The notes: generated from the sequence alone by a model not told the origin. A stretch of DNA of 64,000 bases from Paragorgia papillata (GCA_035771165.1 JAWNZC010000114.1:1-64000), one strand, 5' to 3'. Shown: positions 1 through 12,800, counted from the stretch's first letter. Made by a program: numbers and translations.

Positions 1-290
1 CCTATAATGAGCTGGTATTTATGTTGTTTAACCCGTAACCTTAATCACCGTGCACATCCCTTTGTTTTATTTAGTTTTATTAATATTTAAATGGCGACAG
101 TTGAAAGTTTGGGATTGAACTGAAAACGTTGCTATTTGACAATTTCGTTCATTATACTAAAATACAATTGTGTTTTCGAGTGACCGTACAAACCGTTGCA
201 CCAAAAATGCATAAAGGCAAACAAAAAGATAAAAGAAACCGACCAGACTTTAGCTGTAGTTTTCCCAGACCATATTCGATTGAACTATGT
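1..290. repeat. Dispersed ~300-bp palindromic element, copy 1 (cut by window start)
   Basis: The sequence matches, with indels, the elements at 14700-14997 and 29747-30049. All share a core with GTGCAC motifs and an end that reads as TCCAGACCATAT then CGATTGA. The other terminal inverted repeat lies outside the window. Non-autonomous MITE-like element; superfamily not assigned. The 87-residue open frame inside it is repeat sequence. Confidence 0.65.
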
Positions 291-589
291 TATCAATATG
301 ACGAATTTACTCTGTTTAATACCAGAGCGACGTTATTTCCAACTGCCTCAGCATTGAACTTGGTCTTATTAGTTAAGATGTGTATTTACTAGATTTAATA
401 AATTGGAATCAAACCCATCTGGATATTAACATTGAGCAGCGAAATGTTTGATCGAGAAACCATAATTGAGATAAGTCAAAGCTGATACTGGTGTGTTGTG
501 GATTTATGTATTAATCGATTTCTGATAACAAGAACATGTTTTTTTTTTACTTTTTATTAAGAAAAAACAATTCAAGAATACCTTCACAA

Positions 590-845
590 GCTGTCTGTTT
601 TGTTTGTTTTGTTTGTTTGTTATTGGTTTTGTTTGTTTTGTTGTTTGTTTGTCTAGTCTGTCTTGTCTGTCTGTCTGTCCTGTGTATCTGTCTGTTGTGT
701 CTGGTCTGTCCTGTCTGTCCTGTCTGTCTGTCTGTCTGTCTGTCCTGTCTAGTCTGTCTGTCTGTCCTGTCTGTCTGTTAATATGTTTGTCTATATGTTT
801 GTCTATATGTTTGTCTATATGTTTGTCTGTCTTGCCTGTCTTATC
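590..845. repeat. (CTGT)n / TGTTT microsatellite tract
   Basis: Interrupted tetranucleotide CTGT repeats, grading from TTTGT-rich on the left to a TATGTTTGTC-like 12-mer on the right. The frames open on both strands are low-complexity artefacts. From 846 to 1600 I see no supported feature. Confidence 0.9.
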
Positions 846-1630
846 CATTCAATTACAATGCGTTTGTTCCCATTTACACAGTTTTTCCGGTTCGTATAAT
901 CTAATCGGACTGCTCGATTGTGATTAACCTCATTTTGTGTTGTTGTTATTTTGTTTTATAATAATTTGCCAACTATCTTCCACTCAAATTTTAATGTCTT
1001 GTTTTACGTGTTTCAGGCTTTTAAAAAGAAATATAACTGGGCCTGGTTTTCAGACATAATCAATTGAAAGCCAGTCTCTTGAGATGGTCCTTTCTGTGGA
1101 GTTTTCATTCATTATAGTATTCGCAGTTAATATTTTAGGATTTTTAGGTTAGACAACGTTGTAGGCTGATCTTACAAAGACCTGAAAAAAACTTCAATAA
1201 TATAATTAATCAATTCTTGTTAAAATTTTGGCCAGTAACTAGATCATCCTACTGTTTTAAAATTTTCCCGGCGCGCTGTTGAAGGTGTATTCGACGCCTT
1301 CGTTATTTTACTGTCTAAAAACGCCATAGAAGAAGCGATTTTAACTCATCAAGCGAAAGCGGAAAGGCCCTCTAGGAGACAAAGGGGGTATAACCGTAAT
1401 TGTGAATATTAGTTGTTGAATAGGCCGTATTATGAGCAGGTGAAATGTGATATTTGTATTTTCGTCACTTTATTATGGATGTAACAATAGTGAAAGTCTA
1501 ACTTTGTGTTATTTTTTTTGTTTTTCTTGCAGATCAAATATCAAATATTACGTTATAGAAGAACGGTGATTGTTAATGACACACATCAGAAGTGGGACTA
1601 AGTACGATATTTATTATTTAAGGAAATATA

Positions 1631-1813
1631 AAATGGCCGCCCGTGTTTATTATAGGCCTGGATGCAAACTACGAGATTGAGTTGGGAGAAACCTCGTAAA
1701 GTTTTATGTGAACCTCGAGCCGTAAGGCGAGTGTTTACATAAAGTACTTTCGAACTCTCCCAAACGCACTCGAGTGTTTGCATCAGGATATATAAACACA
1801 GGGCATGCCATTT
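1631..1813. repeat. Palindromic MITE-like element
   Basis: Left arm AAATGGCCGCCCGTGTTTAT and right arm ATAAACACAGGGCATGCCATT are imperfect inverted copies, with further complementarity inside. A related left arm occurs at about 35807. Non-coding. Confidence 0.55.
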
Positions 1814-2111
1814 TCTATTTTCTTATAATGAAATCAAGGCTAAGAAAATTCTTGTCCGTGACATCACAACCGTGTTTGCATAGCCTGATATCAAACACCG
1901 GTAAATTGAACCAATCACAGTCGTGGCGTAATGTGCAAAAAGACGAGACGCGTGACAGACAAGCACGACCACGCACGCACTGATCGTTTCCAGAAAATCT
2001 TCACCAGCTCAATACTTTATCCAAAATTGGAGTCCACTACGCCATCACTCTAACGTTTTTATCCAACACTCCCTTAAATATATTGCCACTCCATCAATCT
2101 TCTTATTTTAG

Positions 2112-4733
2112 CCCTTATCATCAAGTTCTGCGAGGATAACGAAGACAATATTGCAAGAAATTTTGGCATGAACTTGTCTACCCAAGATCCTTCCAACTGG
2201 TGCTCTGTTGGGTGAAGATGACATTATCTATTCTTGAATGCCATGCTTAATAACATTAGGATTTATCATTTGCAATTTGTGAGGAATTATCGGTATTCTC
2301 TTGCTGTGTTAGTTTGGCGTACGCAGGTTAGTATTAGTCTTCTTTCTTTCTGACGGATACAACTGCCTAAAATATCTACGTTTTGGTTACTATTTATCCA
2401 AAACGTGTTAGAACAGTGGCTGAAAAAGTTATAAACAAATTAGATTGTTTGTTCTCTAAAAACGTTTTTGTAGTATAGATATTGTGCTTCGTTTACTAGC
2501 TCCTTGCACAACCCCTAAGTGTTAATCTTGGGTATTGAAAAGTTTTTAGGCGCCTCACAGATTTGCCCCCGAGGAGGACAGAAATAATTAAGTTTTTTAA
2601 TAAGTTTTAGAAATTTTAATTTGCGTCGAATTATTCATGTTGCAATTAAATGTAATTTGGTCCACCCCTAAAACAACAAATGCTATAAGTATTATGAGGT
2701 GGTAGTAAACAGGTAACTTAAACCTACTTAGTTTCAAGATCACAGAGGTTTGCCCTAAGAAAACTAAGATACTGAGGTTTCGTATATAGAACAGAGGTTT
2801 AGTCTAAAAAACACTTCAGTGTCCCGCGATGATAAAATCCTTTATCACCCGTTAGTTCGTGACCATTGGATTAATCCTTAATTTTCCCAACCACGATTGC
2901 AAACTGCCGAATCTCCAGGTCAATTGTCCGTTCGAAAAACAAAACATTTTCAGAAGAAATAGTAAGAAATCCGAAGAGATATCCTCGCCGAATCGTCTTG
3001 GTTTTCTATAAATAAAACAACCGCAAGTACATCAAACAAGAACCGAGGTGATTCATGAACTAATTAAAATTAAAGTGTGAAAAACATTTCTATTAATTGT
3101 GTTAATTGACACTAGAATAAGGCACGGACGTGTACAACTGCAAACCTTTTAGAGAAAAAAATACAATTTGTCATAAGAACAATATACAAGAACTATTTTT
3201 TTTTCGCGACGTCTGTATTATCTTATCTCGGCTATTTTAACAAAATTGCTTTTTTCCAGCTTGCAAAATAACTAAGATTTGATTTCATATTTTTTTAATA
3301 ACTAGGGCGACAGAAATATCTTTGGGTGACAATATCTTTTTTGTTCGTTTAGAAAACGTTATATGCCTGTCTATGAGCCAAGTGAACTTTTCATTCCTTC
3401 AAAAGCAGTATCTTTTGACGAGAAACCACACTTGTAAGTATGACATTTCGCCACGTTTTTTGTAATAAATGTAAGAGTAATTCCTATTTTTTAATTTTTT
3501 TTCCAATTTGTTTTAGCTTTCAACCAGATCCGCAAAGTTTGGTAAGTATTTACGAATGTTTGTGGAAATCAGTAGAACTTACAATTTAGACTTAAATGAA
3601 TGAATATTATAAGCAGTCAAGTCAGAGTATCTTGAAGTCAATTCACAGTATCTTGAAGTCAAATTACAGTATCTTGAAGTCAGGTCAGAGTATCTGAAGT
3701 CAAGTCAGAGTATCTTGAATTTAAGTCAGAGTTTCTTGAAGTCAAGTAACAGTATCTTGAAGTCAATTCACAGTATCTTGAAGTCAAATTACAGTATCTT
3801 GAAGTCAGGTCAGAGTATCTGAAGTCAAGTCAGAGTATCTTGAATTTAAGTCAGAGTTTCTTGAAGTCAAGTCATAGTATCTTGAAGTCAATTCAGTATC
3901 TTAAAGTCAAGTCACAGTATCTTGAAGTCAAGTCACAGTATCTTGAATTTAAGTCACAGTATCTTGAAGTCAAGTCAGAGTATCTTGAATTTAAGTCACA
4001 GTATCTTGAAGTCAAGTCAGAATATCTTAAAGTCAATGCAAAGTATCTTGAAGTCAAGTCACAGTATCTTGAAGTCAAGTCAGAGTATCTTGAAGTCAAT
4101 TCAAAGTATCTTGAAGTCAAGTCACAGTATCTTGAAGTCAAGTCACAGTATCTTGAAGTCAAGTCACAGTATCTTGAAGTCAAGTCAGAGTATCTTGAAG
4201 TCAAGTCAGAGTATCTTGAAGTCAAGTCAGAGTATCTTGAACTCAAGTCAGAGTATCTTGAAGTCAAGTCAGAATATCTTAAAGTCAAGTCACATTATAC
4301 GCAGATCTATAGTCAAGATATCTCATAGTCACAAACTCAAGTCAGTTCTTTGAAGTCGGTCCGTGTCAACTCGCTTTTTGACTTTTGACACAAGTCACGA
4401 ACCACACTCATCATTTGGTCACTTTTAACACAGGAAACCCAAGAAGTAGAAATCCACATGGACGAGGAACGATCATCATCATCATCATCTGTCGATTCCG
4501 CTGAAGAAGTAGCAAGATTGTCCACCTCAAGCAATGATATTGAGAGCACCGATGCTATCGCCAAAGTACAAGCCTACATGAACCAGGCTCTGATAAATGA
4601 TGACACCGACTCTGATACGGACAGTTCCGATGACACCGAACCGGGAACGTCCTCGCAGGTTCGGGTCGACGGCGACTCGTTGACTGGCTCTACCGAACCT
4701 TTGGTTGACACTTACACTATAACTAATATATAA
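2112..4733 (+). CDS. 3' end of an unidentified multi-exon gene with acidic Ser-rich C-terminus
   Basis: Four exons are predicted from splice sites and matching phases: 2112-2211 (begins after TTTTAG, ends G|GTGAAG, phase 2), 3353-3433 (ends TT|GTAAGT), 3517-3541 (ends G|GTAAGT, phase 0) and 4434-4733 (begins after ACACAG, stop TAA). Junctions keep one frame: the first exon contains KFCEDNEDNIARNFGMN, the next KRYMPVYEPSELF, then FFQPDPQSL, then ETQEVEIHMDEERSSSSSS. The last 99 residues are rich in Ser, Asp, Glu and Thr, as in a disordered cytosolic or nuclear tail. No domain is recognised. Upstream exons must lie to the left, partly outside the window; none before 2112 is convincing. The last three exons are well supported; the first is the weakest because it is far away, but its phase fits exactly. 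AATAAA follows the stop by about 210 bases. Confidence 0.6.
3611..4300. repeat. 21-bp minisatellite in the last intron of the plus-strand gene
   Basis: About 30 tandem copies of a 21-mer of the type AGTATCTTGAAGTCAAGTC plus CA or AG. Because 21 is divisible by three, several frames on both strands stay open and give heptad-like peptides (QYLEVKS, SRYCDLT). It lies between a donor at 3542 and an acceptor at 4433, so it is probably intronic and untranslated. Confidence 0.9.
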
Positions 4734-4946
4734 CGTCTTTTTTGTCGAGATTATTTTTCGCCATTTTTCAGTGTAGAATTGATTGGTATAATTTCTTTAA
4801 ACTTTACTGGACCTAGTCCAAACTAAAACATGTTTCATTTGGTAAGTGTGCTAAACTCGTTGTGAAGTCCTAACAATAATGTGTATTAATTATTTTCTAG
4901 TACTTAGTTTGTTATTAATTAAGAAACAAGGATATTATCCACCTTA

Positions 4947-4952
4947 AATAAA
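4947..4952 (+). terminator. Polyadenylation signal AATAAA of the plus-strand gene
   Basis: AATAAA lies about 214 bases after the TAA stop at 4733, followed by a T-rich stretch. Consistent with the 3' end of this gene. Confidence 0.55.
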
Positions 4953-5007
4953 GTTTTTCAGGCATTGCAAAAATAACGACAATAATGATTTATACAATAT
5001 TAAGTAC

Positions 5008-5240
5008 TTTACGATTCTACGACGACGACGGCGGTTAAAAAGCAACATAAATTTTGTATTAAAAAATGTCACGGCTAACTCACTGTTATATTAGATATTT
5101 GAAGCTAGTTTAATGACTTTCATAACGCTCTTTCATAACACTGCTAATATGATTGTAGTGTCAGCATTGAAGTCAATCTCAAGCAACAGTTCTCATCTTT
5201 TGGCGCCTGACGTCGTCCTGAAGACGTGAAAATGCTCTAA
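5008..5240. repeat. Dispersed element related to 10846-11210
   Basis: Shares CGACGACGACGGCGGTTAAA at one end and GTCGTCCTGAAGACGTGAAA at the other with the element at 10846-11210. Rearranged relatives occur near 34020-34180 and 56120-56250, with an inverted end near 56850-56875. Non-autonomous repeat. Confidence 0.6.
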
Positions 5241-6575
5241 GGGCCTGTTTATATGGAGCCGAGTTACCCGGCTAGCCGAGTTACCCACCATGTATAGAAA
5301 TTCAATGCTATCCCGGCAGAGATACCTAATATGAACGAGTTTTCTGATTGGCTATAAGTAACCAATCACATTGTCAATTATCAATTCGCTTCCATATTAG
5401 AGTTAGGGGTTTTGTTGGGGTTGGGTTATCTAAACCAATCAGAAGCCTTCTTAGTATAGGGTAGGTGACGACCCTTGAGTTATGGTTACATGCAGTAGCG
5501 TATTTTGGAATGTACCGGGGAGGGGGTAGACAGCTACAAAAACCGCAGGAACTTAGTATAGCGGATATAGGAGCCATCATGCGCAAAAAAGGTGGGGTTT
5601 TTTACTTTTCTGTAGGTGAAGGCTATTTTAGATCCATTGAAGCACCTGGTTATAAATTCATTTGACAAAACCCATGCAGGTACGTTATGTACTGTGGGTA
5701 TGACCCCAACTCTAACCTGGGAATTGGTGCACATTGGACATGAACTGATTCCTGGGCTGTGTTGGACATGATCGAATTTATAACCAGGTGCTGCAGTAGA
5801 TCTAAAATAGTCTTCACCCTTTCTGTAACGGGTGGTGGAGTTGCCGGATGCATATATTTATTTAAAATACTCATTAATAATTAATGAAGAAAACATAAAA
5901 GAAATCATGACCGTGAAGGAGGTTGTATATCGGATACAAAATCCTGCTGATATGCCTAAACATAGCTTTGATTTTCACGGCGAAAATAGAGTATATTGCT
6001 AAAATAGTTGGTAAATATGGTTCTTTAGATGCATTCGTATCTTAAGTAATATACAACATTCGCGGCCGTGTTGTATCAGATATACAATCTCTCGCCTTCG
6101 CTCGAGCTTGTATATATTACTTGTGAAATTCATGAATAATTAATGAGGTTAAGAACGAATCCTAACGCGGCATTCAAATCACATGACTAACATAATAAAT
6201 CTCAATAAAGGTCGAGTATCTAAAAGCATGGGGAGGGCTTGAAAAGTAACAGGGAAAACATGGGGTTAGTGAATAGAATTAAAAGAACAATGATGTAGTT
6301 TTCGAGCTAATTAATTCATTAACTTTCATACAGATTTCTTACTGAGCTAATTAATTCATTAACTTTGATACAGATTTCACACTCAAACCACCCGCGACTG
6401 CAAGAAAATATTACACACTTACAACAATTTAAAGCAAATATCTAGCAAGCAAGAGTTTACTTCTTCACAACAAACTTAATCTTACAGTTGTTAAACGTTT
6501 TTGAAAGACTTTCATCGAAAATAATGAAATTATCTTGGATAATTATATTACATTTTCTAAGCAATCTATGCTCAC
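5241..6575. other. Intergenic stretch with fragments of palindromic elements
   Basis: Begins with the GGGCCTGTTTATATGGAGCC end seen again at 34581. Two near-copies of GAGCTAATTAATTCATTAACTT lie at about 6305 and 6344. No gene supported. Confidence 0.5.
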
Positions 6576-7307
6576 CAGCCCGCAGACCAAAAATTTTACC
6601 GTTATAAAATAAATCGTACAAAGTAACGAGTCAGCTGTTGCGGCTCCTAATAGTCCTTTCTCCCAGAGTAGAGTCTCCTCTTCGGCTGTAATTTCTTTGC
6701 GATCCTCTTCTTCGATGCTACCGCGATGCCACTTTTTGTCGCATTCTTCATCTCTGCATCTAATGTTTTTACCAAATAAAGCAAACCTGAAATCCAAGCA
6801 ACAATCAGCATTCAATAAACTTTACGCACGTTCTGGTTGACCCCGTCCTCAACAGCGTGACGTTTATTCAAAGTCACCTATTGATGAACAAGAAATTCAC
6901 AAATTATTCAATCCCTACCTACTCACCTTCTCTCGCCTTTCGCCAAAATATTGACTCCATTCTCTCCCTTTAAGTCCAGTAAATGGCGATTGATTCCACA
7001 TATCAGCAAGTACAAACTTTTCGGCGGGTACCGTTCGCCATTCTGCTTCGCAACTTCGGTAAATGAACTTAGACAACCAGAAGTTTACAGTATGCGTAGT
7101 CATTTCATGTATAGGAACAGTTAAATCCTGTACATTAGCTAAAACCACTCCCTCAAAGCCAACAGTCTCTTGTATTGCTCTCTTGTTCGAGCGAGTCGAC
7201 TGCCATACTTCAAAAACCTTTAATGCCCGTTTGGTATTATAGACAGTGTTTTTAGGTGTTGCTTCTGCAAGTAAACACTTTCCTTCTTCTGCAGTTTTTG
7301 CCGGCAC
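6576..7307 (-). pseudogene. DUF3504 / ZMYM-QRICH1-like fragment
   Basis: Two coding blocks on the minus strand. The first (about 7307-6927) has no ATG; its frame opens after an upstream stop and holds YNTKRALKVFEVWQ and FWLSKFIY, then ends at a good donor GAGAAG|GTGAG. The second (6786-6576) follows a CAG acceptor and holds TAEEETLLWEKGLLG and LLCTIYF, ending at a GTGAGC donor. These motifs resemble the Crypton-derived DUF3504 region of KIAA1958/ZMYM/QRICH1-type proteins that are abundant in cnidarians. The two blocks do not join in frame: the first ends in phase 0, while the second would need phase 2. The middle of the domain is missing. I read this as a decayed copy; a missing exon is the alternative. 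Confidence 0.5.
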
Positions 7308-7506
7308 GAAAACGTTGCATTGACATGTTTACTGCACACCGACGTTAACTTTGAAATGCAATAAACGAGTGCATAACTTGTAAATTCAAATTAGACCATC
7401 GCTAGAATACCAAGGGGAATATAACTCTCTACATACGTAATTATTCATTTATAGTACTATTGTGAACTGTCGTTCATCAATAATCCATTATTAATTTCAC
7501 AAGTAA

Positions 7507-7608
7507 GATAAAATACTCGCGGCCGATCTGTATGGGCATTAACAATGGCTCGCGCTACGCGCTCGCCATTGTAAATGCCCATACAGATCGGCCGCTCGTA
7601 TTTTATCT
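7507..7608. repeat. Perfect-arm inverted repeat around CGCGCTACGCGC
   Basis: Arms of about 45 bases (GCCGATCTGTATGGGCATT and its complement) flank a GC-rich centre. Hairpin-forming MITE-like element. The remainder of 7309-9356 outside this and the 8732 element holds no recognised gene. Confidence 0.75.
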
Positions 7609-8731
7609 ATTACATAGAAGTTAACTAATAACTACAACGATGTATTGGACGTTATCATTTTCGATATATGTACTCGAAAGCCTGGCGGTAAAGCATTTGA
7701 AAAGTTGACCAAAATTACACCGTTCGAAGTCCCGATTACCGCAATTTTTGGCAACTGTCATGTAAAATAAATACCCTTAGTACTTACACGGTAGCGGAAA
7801 ATACTGTCAAACTTTTAGTGTTAACATGCCAAAGGCCTTATTCCAAAAAGGAGTCTGCGCGGAATAATTAATCATTTCTAGTCGCTGAGAAACTCAAATT
7901 AGGTCCTGATTTTTCAAACCATCGACATGGAGTGCACATTGAATTGCTTTTAATACGATCGATTCGGATTGATACCACTTAGTTAAGCCCTTAAGAACGC
8001 AAGTCATCGCAAGTTGGCAGTCAGAATTTCTGTGGGCGGTCGTTTGAAACACCCAAATTAACAAAATAAAGGTTTCATGAGTGTTTTAAACAAGTTTTAA
8101 CTTTGTCAACGGTAACGTGATATTTTAGGGAAACTATTCAGAGCGGCTGGCTGAGATAGCGTGACTGCCAACTTGCGATGACTTGCGTTCTCGTTTGATT
8201 AGGGCTTTACCAGTGGGCTTTACAGCCGAGTAAATTTCGTAAAGCACGTGCGAAGTTAATTAAGGACGTATAGAAAACGAATCTCTTGGGAGACGGTCTA
8301 ATCTTTCAGTGCATATTATATTAAGCATAAACAACTACCTTGTGGTAATTATTCACTGAAGATAACGAAGGATGTATGGCGTTTGAAAGGGTGCAATTTC
8401 GATAAATAGTGCCTAAGTCGAGTACTACATGGACCAAGTTTTGTCCAGTGAAGTCGAAAGGAGGAACCATAGTTTTTCGGGATATTGAAATTCCTCGCTG
8501 GTTATAATTGAAGGAACAGAGGGTTAACTGTAAATTAACTATACAGACAATAACATGTCATGGATTCACACGAGGTTTGTAGTCTGTAGATATTAGGTAG
8601 ACTTACTATAGAGTACCTCGCCATATAATGCCATATAACATCGCCAATAACGTTGGCATCTATTAAGAGTTGATCATATACAATCGCCTCGATGAACTTC
8701 ACTACAAACAACGATCGCGGCTCCACATTCA

Positions 8732-8955
8732 GGGGCTGTTTACATGAGCCCGGTTAGCCGGGCTGGCTCGTGTCACGAAATTCTTTCCTCGGCCACAAAA
8801 GGAGATTTTAATCAACGTTAGGATTCGTTTTCATCTAAACTAAAACAATTCTTCTTTGTACATTTAGTTTATGCGAGTTTCAAAAGCACAGCGAGATCCT
8901 AATCAATCGCGTGAGCCCCGTTAACCGGGCTAGCCCGGCTCATGTATACAGCCCC
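8732..8955. repeat. MITE with GGGGCTGT termini
   Basis: Starts GGGGCTGTTTACATGAGCCCGG and ends with the complementary pattern TACAGCCCC. An internal piece recurs in the opposite orientation at 34287-34470. The related terminus GGGCCTGTTTA occurs at 5241, 17107 and 34581. Confidence 0.7.
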
Positions 8956-9060
8956 TAGAGCTTTTAGGCGGAATCGGACTTGATTTGTGTCTCCATTCTC
9001 TAAAGACCCATTCAAAAGTGGTGGGGTATTCTATAATTGCTCTTAAGCGGTCGCGCGCGG

Positions 9061-9092
9061 AGGGGGGGGGGGGGGGGGTGGGGGAGGGGGGA
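9061..9092. repeat. Poly(G) tract
   Basis: Nearly uninterrupted G run within a G-rich stretch. A similar G run lies at 31090-31109. Simple sequence. Confidence 0.9.
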
Positions 9093-9355
9093 GAGAGGTT
9101 AATGGCGCTTAGTTAAGCTTCTGGATTTGTGTAAACATGTGACCTCTCGCAATGCAAATTAAAAGCGACACAGGTTCATAAATAAGAGGGTGTTACACGT
9201 TGCAATCTGTCTTGAAACCTGTCTCGCACAGGTTTCATGAAAAATTTCATCGTGTAACAGCGGCTTGGCCCTTTAATAGAATGAGGACGGTTACCTAGAG
9301 AACAAATGCCGTATATCTAGACGAGTGGAGAAATACGTGTAACTGAAACAAGCAG

Positions 9356-9361
9356 TTTATT
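9356..9361 (-). terminator. Candidate polyadenylation signal of gene A
   Basis: Minus-strand AATAAA about 123 bases beyond the gene A stop codon at 9484. Confidence 0.5.
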
Positions 9362-9483
9362 CTAATAAACAAAAGTTTAACAAATCTAGAAATGAATATA
9401 ATAAAAAAAGTGAGGGACACACGTATTATCAGGCGTAATATTATAGAAACAGGATTATAGGCATAAAAGTGTCCATCCACCCT

Positions 9484-9874
9484 TCAACAGTTTTCTGGGC
9501 AGATGTTCTTTATAGTGATAGTCACGAGGCGGCGACTTGTTTCCTTCTTGAAGTCGGACCAAGACTTTACATTTCCGGCCACACTGCCATTACACTTTGA
9601 TATTGCTAGGATTTCTTGCCGCGTCAGAGCTTTATTCCAGACATTGAAGTCGTCCATTCTTCCACTGTACCTTACTTTGAAATTTTTGCGTTTAGTGGGC
9701 GTACGTTGGCCCAATGCTAGGGTACCTCCTCCAGCTATGACAGTTCCCTTGGCCAGGTTTCTGCCACTCGTCACCAGCTTACCGTCTTTGTAGAAGGCAA
9801 ACATTCCGTTCACAGATTCCCACGTGACACAAATGTGGTGGCACTTGTTGTCGTTTATTTTTGCGCCCAACGAT
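9484..9874 (-). CDS. Gene A terminal exon: C-terminal two-thirds of pentraxin/LamG domain
   Basis: Begins after TTGTATAG at 9875 in phase 2 and ends at TGA. Contains [40 protein letters not shown] and [10 protein letters not shown], the typical order of pentraxin-fold strands: HHxCVTWxS, FYKDG, GGGxLxLGQ, NVWxxxL, GNVxxWSDF. The tail after WSDF is basic and ends in a two-Cys motif ICPENC. The open frame extends upstream past the acceptor, but that part is intron. Confidence 0.85.
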
Positions 9875-12800
9875 CTATACAACGGCAAAATTGACAGTTA
9901 GCGTAAATTTCAAGCGATCAAGGGCGACTTCTTGACATCGTCGGGTCTCACATCGTGAGAGGACTACGGTGGAACTGGGCAACAGCGTAAAGACGATAAT
10001 ATATTCAAATTTCGCATGGATTTACCCATTGTGTTGAAATTGGGTGCCATTTGCGAAACTCAGTGACATTGTAGAAATACCTATGGGAAAATTTTTTTAA
10101 GCATGATTTCAATTAGCCTGGTACCCTTGCCCAATCAAAGAATATGGGCCAGGTAACCACTAAAGACTTCTGCTTTCCTATTGGTTGAAATTTCGCGCGT
10201 TTTTAGTGGCTATGGAGTAAAACTGCAATCGTCATAAGTGGATTTAGCCCTGATGACGCGAGAATGAAATTAGTGGTTACCTGGCCCATATTTCTTTTGA
10301 AATTGGGCCAGGGTACCAGGCTAGATTTCAATCAGCTTGTCTACCCCAGTCCCATCACCCGATATGAAACCCGGCAATTATTATTTTTTATTATATGACA
10401 CAAGCTACTTCCGGTGGAATTGCTTGCTCTGATTGATGAGACACGTCATGTGCCGGTCCATAATTTCCCGGTAATGGACCGGTCCGGATTACGGATTTGG
10501 TTAGCCATTTTGTTTACAAAGCCCGTACAACGAAAAGAAACTTTGAAAAGAATGAATTTAGTAAACTAAGCGCTAAATCGTGTACGAGTCGGACGATGAA
10601 CAGTCTAAAAGAGAGCCTTACTATCATGAAAGCAATAGAAGAACAAGAACAAGATTGAAAATGACGATTCTATGTCACGCTATACGTATGTAAAGCATGT
10701 TGTTTAAAAAAGCCATGCTATATAATAAACCTCTTATTAACCTCGACCGCTTGGTCATTACGGGAAATATCAGACCTCGGTCTTTTATGTACGAACCTCG
10801 CCCTATGGGCTCGGTCCGTACTGTCAAGACCTCGGTCTGATATTAGGGACCTTAAGATGGCTAGGACGACGACGGCGGTTAAAAAGCAATTCAAATTTTA
10901 GCATTAAAAAGAAGTCACGGTTAACTGACTACTGTATTCAATACTTGAAGCTTGTTTTATAATTTTCAAAGTGTTAAAACGGTTGCAGTGTCTGTGTTAG
11001 GTAATCTCAGACAACAGTTCTCATCACCCCACGAGTCAACGTCGTCCTGAAGACGTGAAAATGCTCTGAGTGGCGTTGTATACAGAGCGAGGACGGAGTT
11101 CAGATTACTCTTGGGACTAGAAATTATTCATTATCTTTGTTTCGAAAGAAGAATGCTTTTGTTTGAAGGACGTCCGTCCTCGAAGTTGCCGTCGTAGATC
11201 TTAAGGTCCCTATTTTCCCGTAATGACCGCGCTCTCGGTTAATAAGAAGTGATTAATTATTATCGCAACGTAGCTTAATGAGATACGCACATGCATTGCG
11301 ATACGTTGCTTCTGCGACCGTTAAGACACCATCAGGATCCAGTAGGAACCAGACTTAATAAGAGAACGAAAGAGTTCGCCACGACCACTGATCTCAAAAG
11401 AAGACTGGATAGTGCAAGCTATTGTCCACTGGTTCATAAAATGAAGCCAGCTAAACAAAAGAAATCCGCCATTACTAAGGGACCAAACATGCTGAAAAAT
11501 GTCTTTCTGTCTTCTTAAAACGTCTTCTGTTCCAAAAAAGAATATTGAACTAGATTTTCTTTCAAAGATTCAGCATCTCATTCATTCAACAAAATGTTGA
11601 TATCGGTGCCAGAATACGCTAGAAAGACCATCACTTGGTCCCTTGGTAATGGCTGACTTCCGGCTTCATTTTTTTGAACAATGGATACTTAATCCAGTAT
11701 TAGTTGGGCGTGGCTGTTGTTATAAAATCTATTATGGTAATACTTACAGCTTTTTCACGCCGTTAATTCTAACACCCAGTCGAGCAGCATTCTTGAAAAA
11801 TGCAAACCGTTGTTTCTTTCCGACTAGATATGATGTAAAGTAACCAAATGTTCTCCTCATTAGACTTTTCACTCTTAAACAAACCGTAATTGCTTTCATC
11901 ATCGGGATCTCGTTTACTTTCACGACTGAATTACGACGAATAAACTGAAGAGCGTATCCTATGCGTAGAAAACAGACAATTATACATTATATAATACAAT
12001 ATATGGAAATATAATACAATATACATGTATGGAAATATAGTATGGTTGGATATGGAAGTTTGAGCACTCTGGGCCCATGCGCACTTCACGCTATCTGAAT
12101 GTACTTCACCGATGCTGTCCCACATGCGGTGGTCACCGGCCATCGCATGTGTATAAGTAATTGATGAAATTCATTCAGATTGTTCCAAGCTACACTGATG
12201 AGCTGTTGTACAGCGAAACACCGTGTCTGTAGATTGAACTATATATATATATATACTGCCGAAACATAGAACGTAGAAGTCTAACGTTTCGAGCGAAGGC
12301 CCTTCGTCAGAGAGAAACTTATAAGAAAGATTACAAGTTCGCTGTTTGTATAGACTTAAGGTTTCTCTCTGACGAAGGGCCTTCGCTCGAAACGTTAGAC
12401 TCCTACGTTCTCTGTTTCGGCAGTATATCTAACCTTACTATATTTCGATTGTTGTTTCAACACTGCCTACGCAGCACGCTACTTTTATCTTACTATATTT
12501 CGATTTGTGTTTCTGCCCAGCACATTACAGCGAGTACACCAATATGGCCGCCGTGACGTCAGATAAAAACGATCTATATGGTACGTTTCTACAGTACGTT
12601 TAAACTTATGGGCATGTCAAAAAGAAGAGTGGGAATCTAAATTAATATTTTCTAAAGTTCCAAATTGTCTCATATTACGTCACGATACGAGCATAGCATG
12701 ACATTTGACTTTGTTCTATAACTGCTTGGTCTTACCTGGTTTCTGACAAGTAGCTCCTTGAAATCCAACAGGGCATTGACACTTTGTAATGTCATTTTTA

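Noticed and set aside
1019..1070. Possible upstream exon of the plus-strand gene after TGTTTCAG
   Set aside because: Open for 16 codons only, no good donor in frame, and no phase link to 2112.
3840..4353. Open frames of 131-162 codons on both strands with heptad-like repeats
   Set aside because: They come from a 21-bp tandem repeat (multiple of three) inside an intron with good flanking splice sites.
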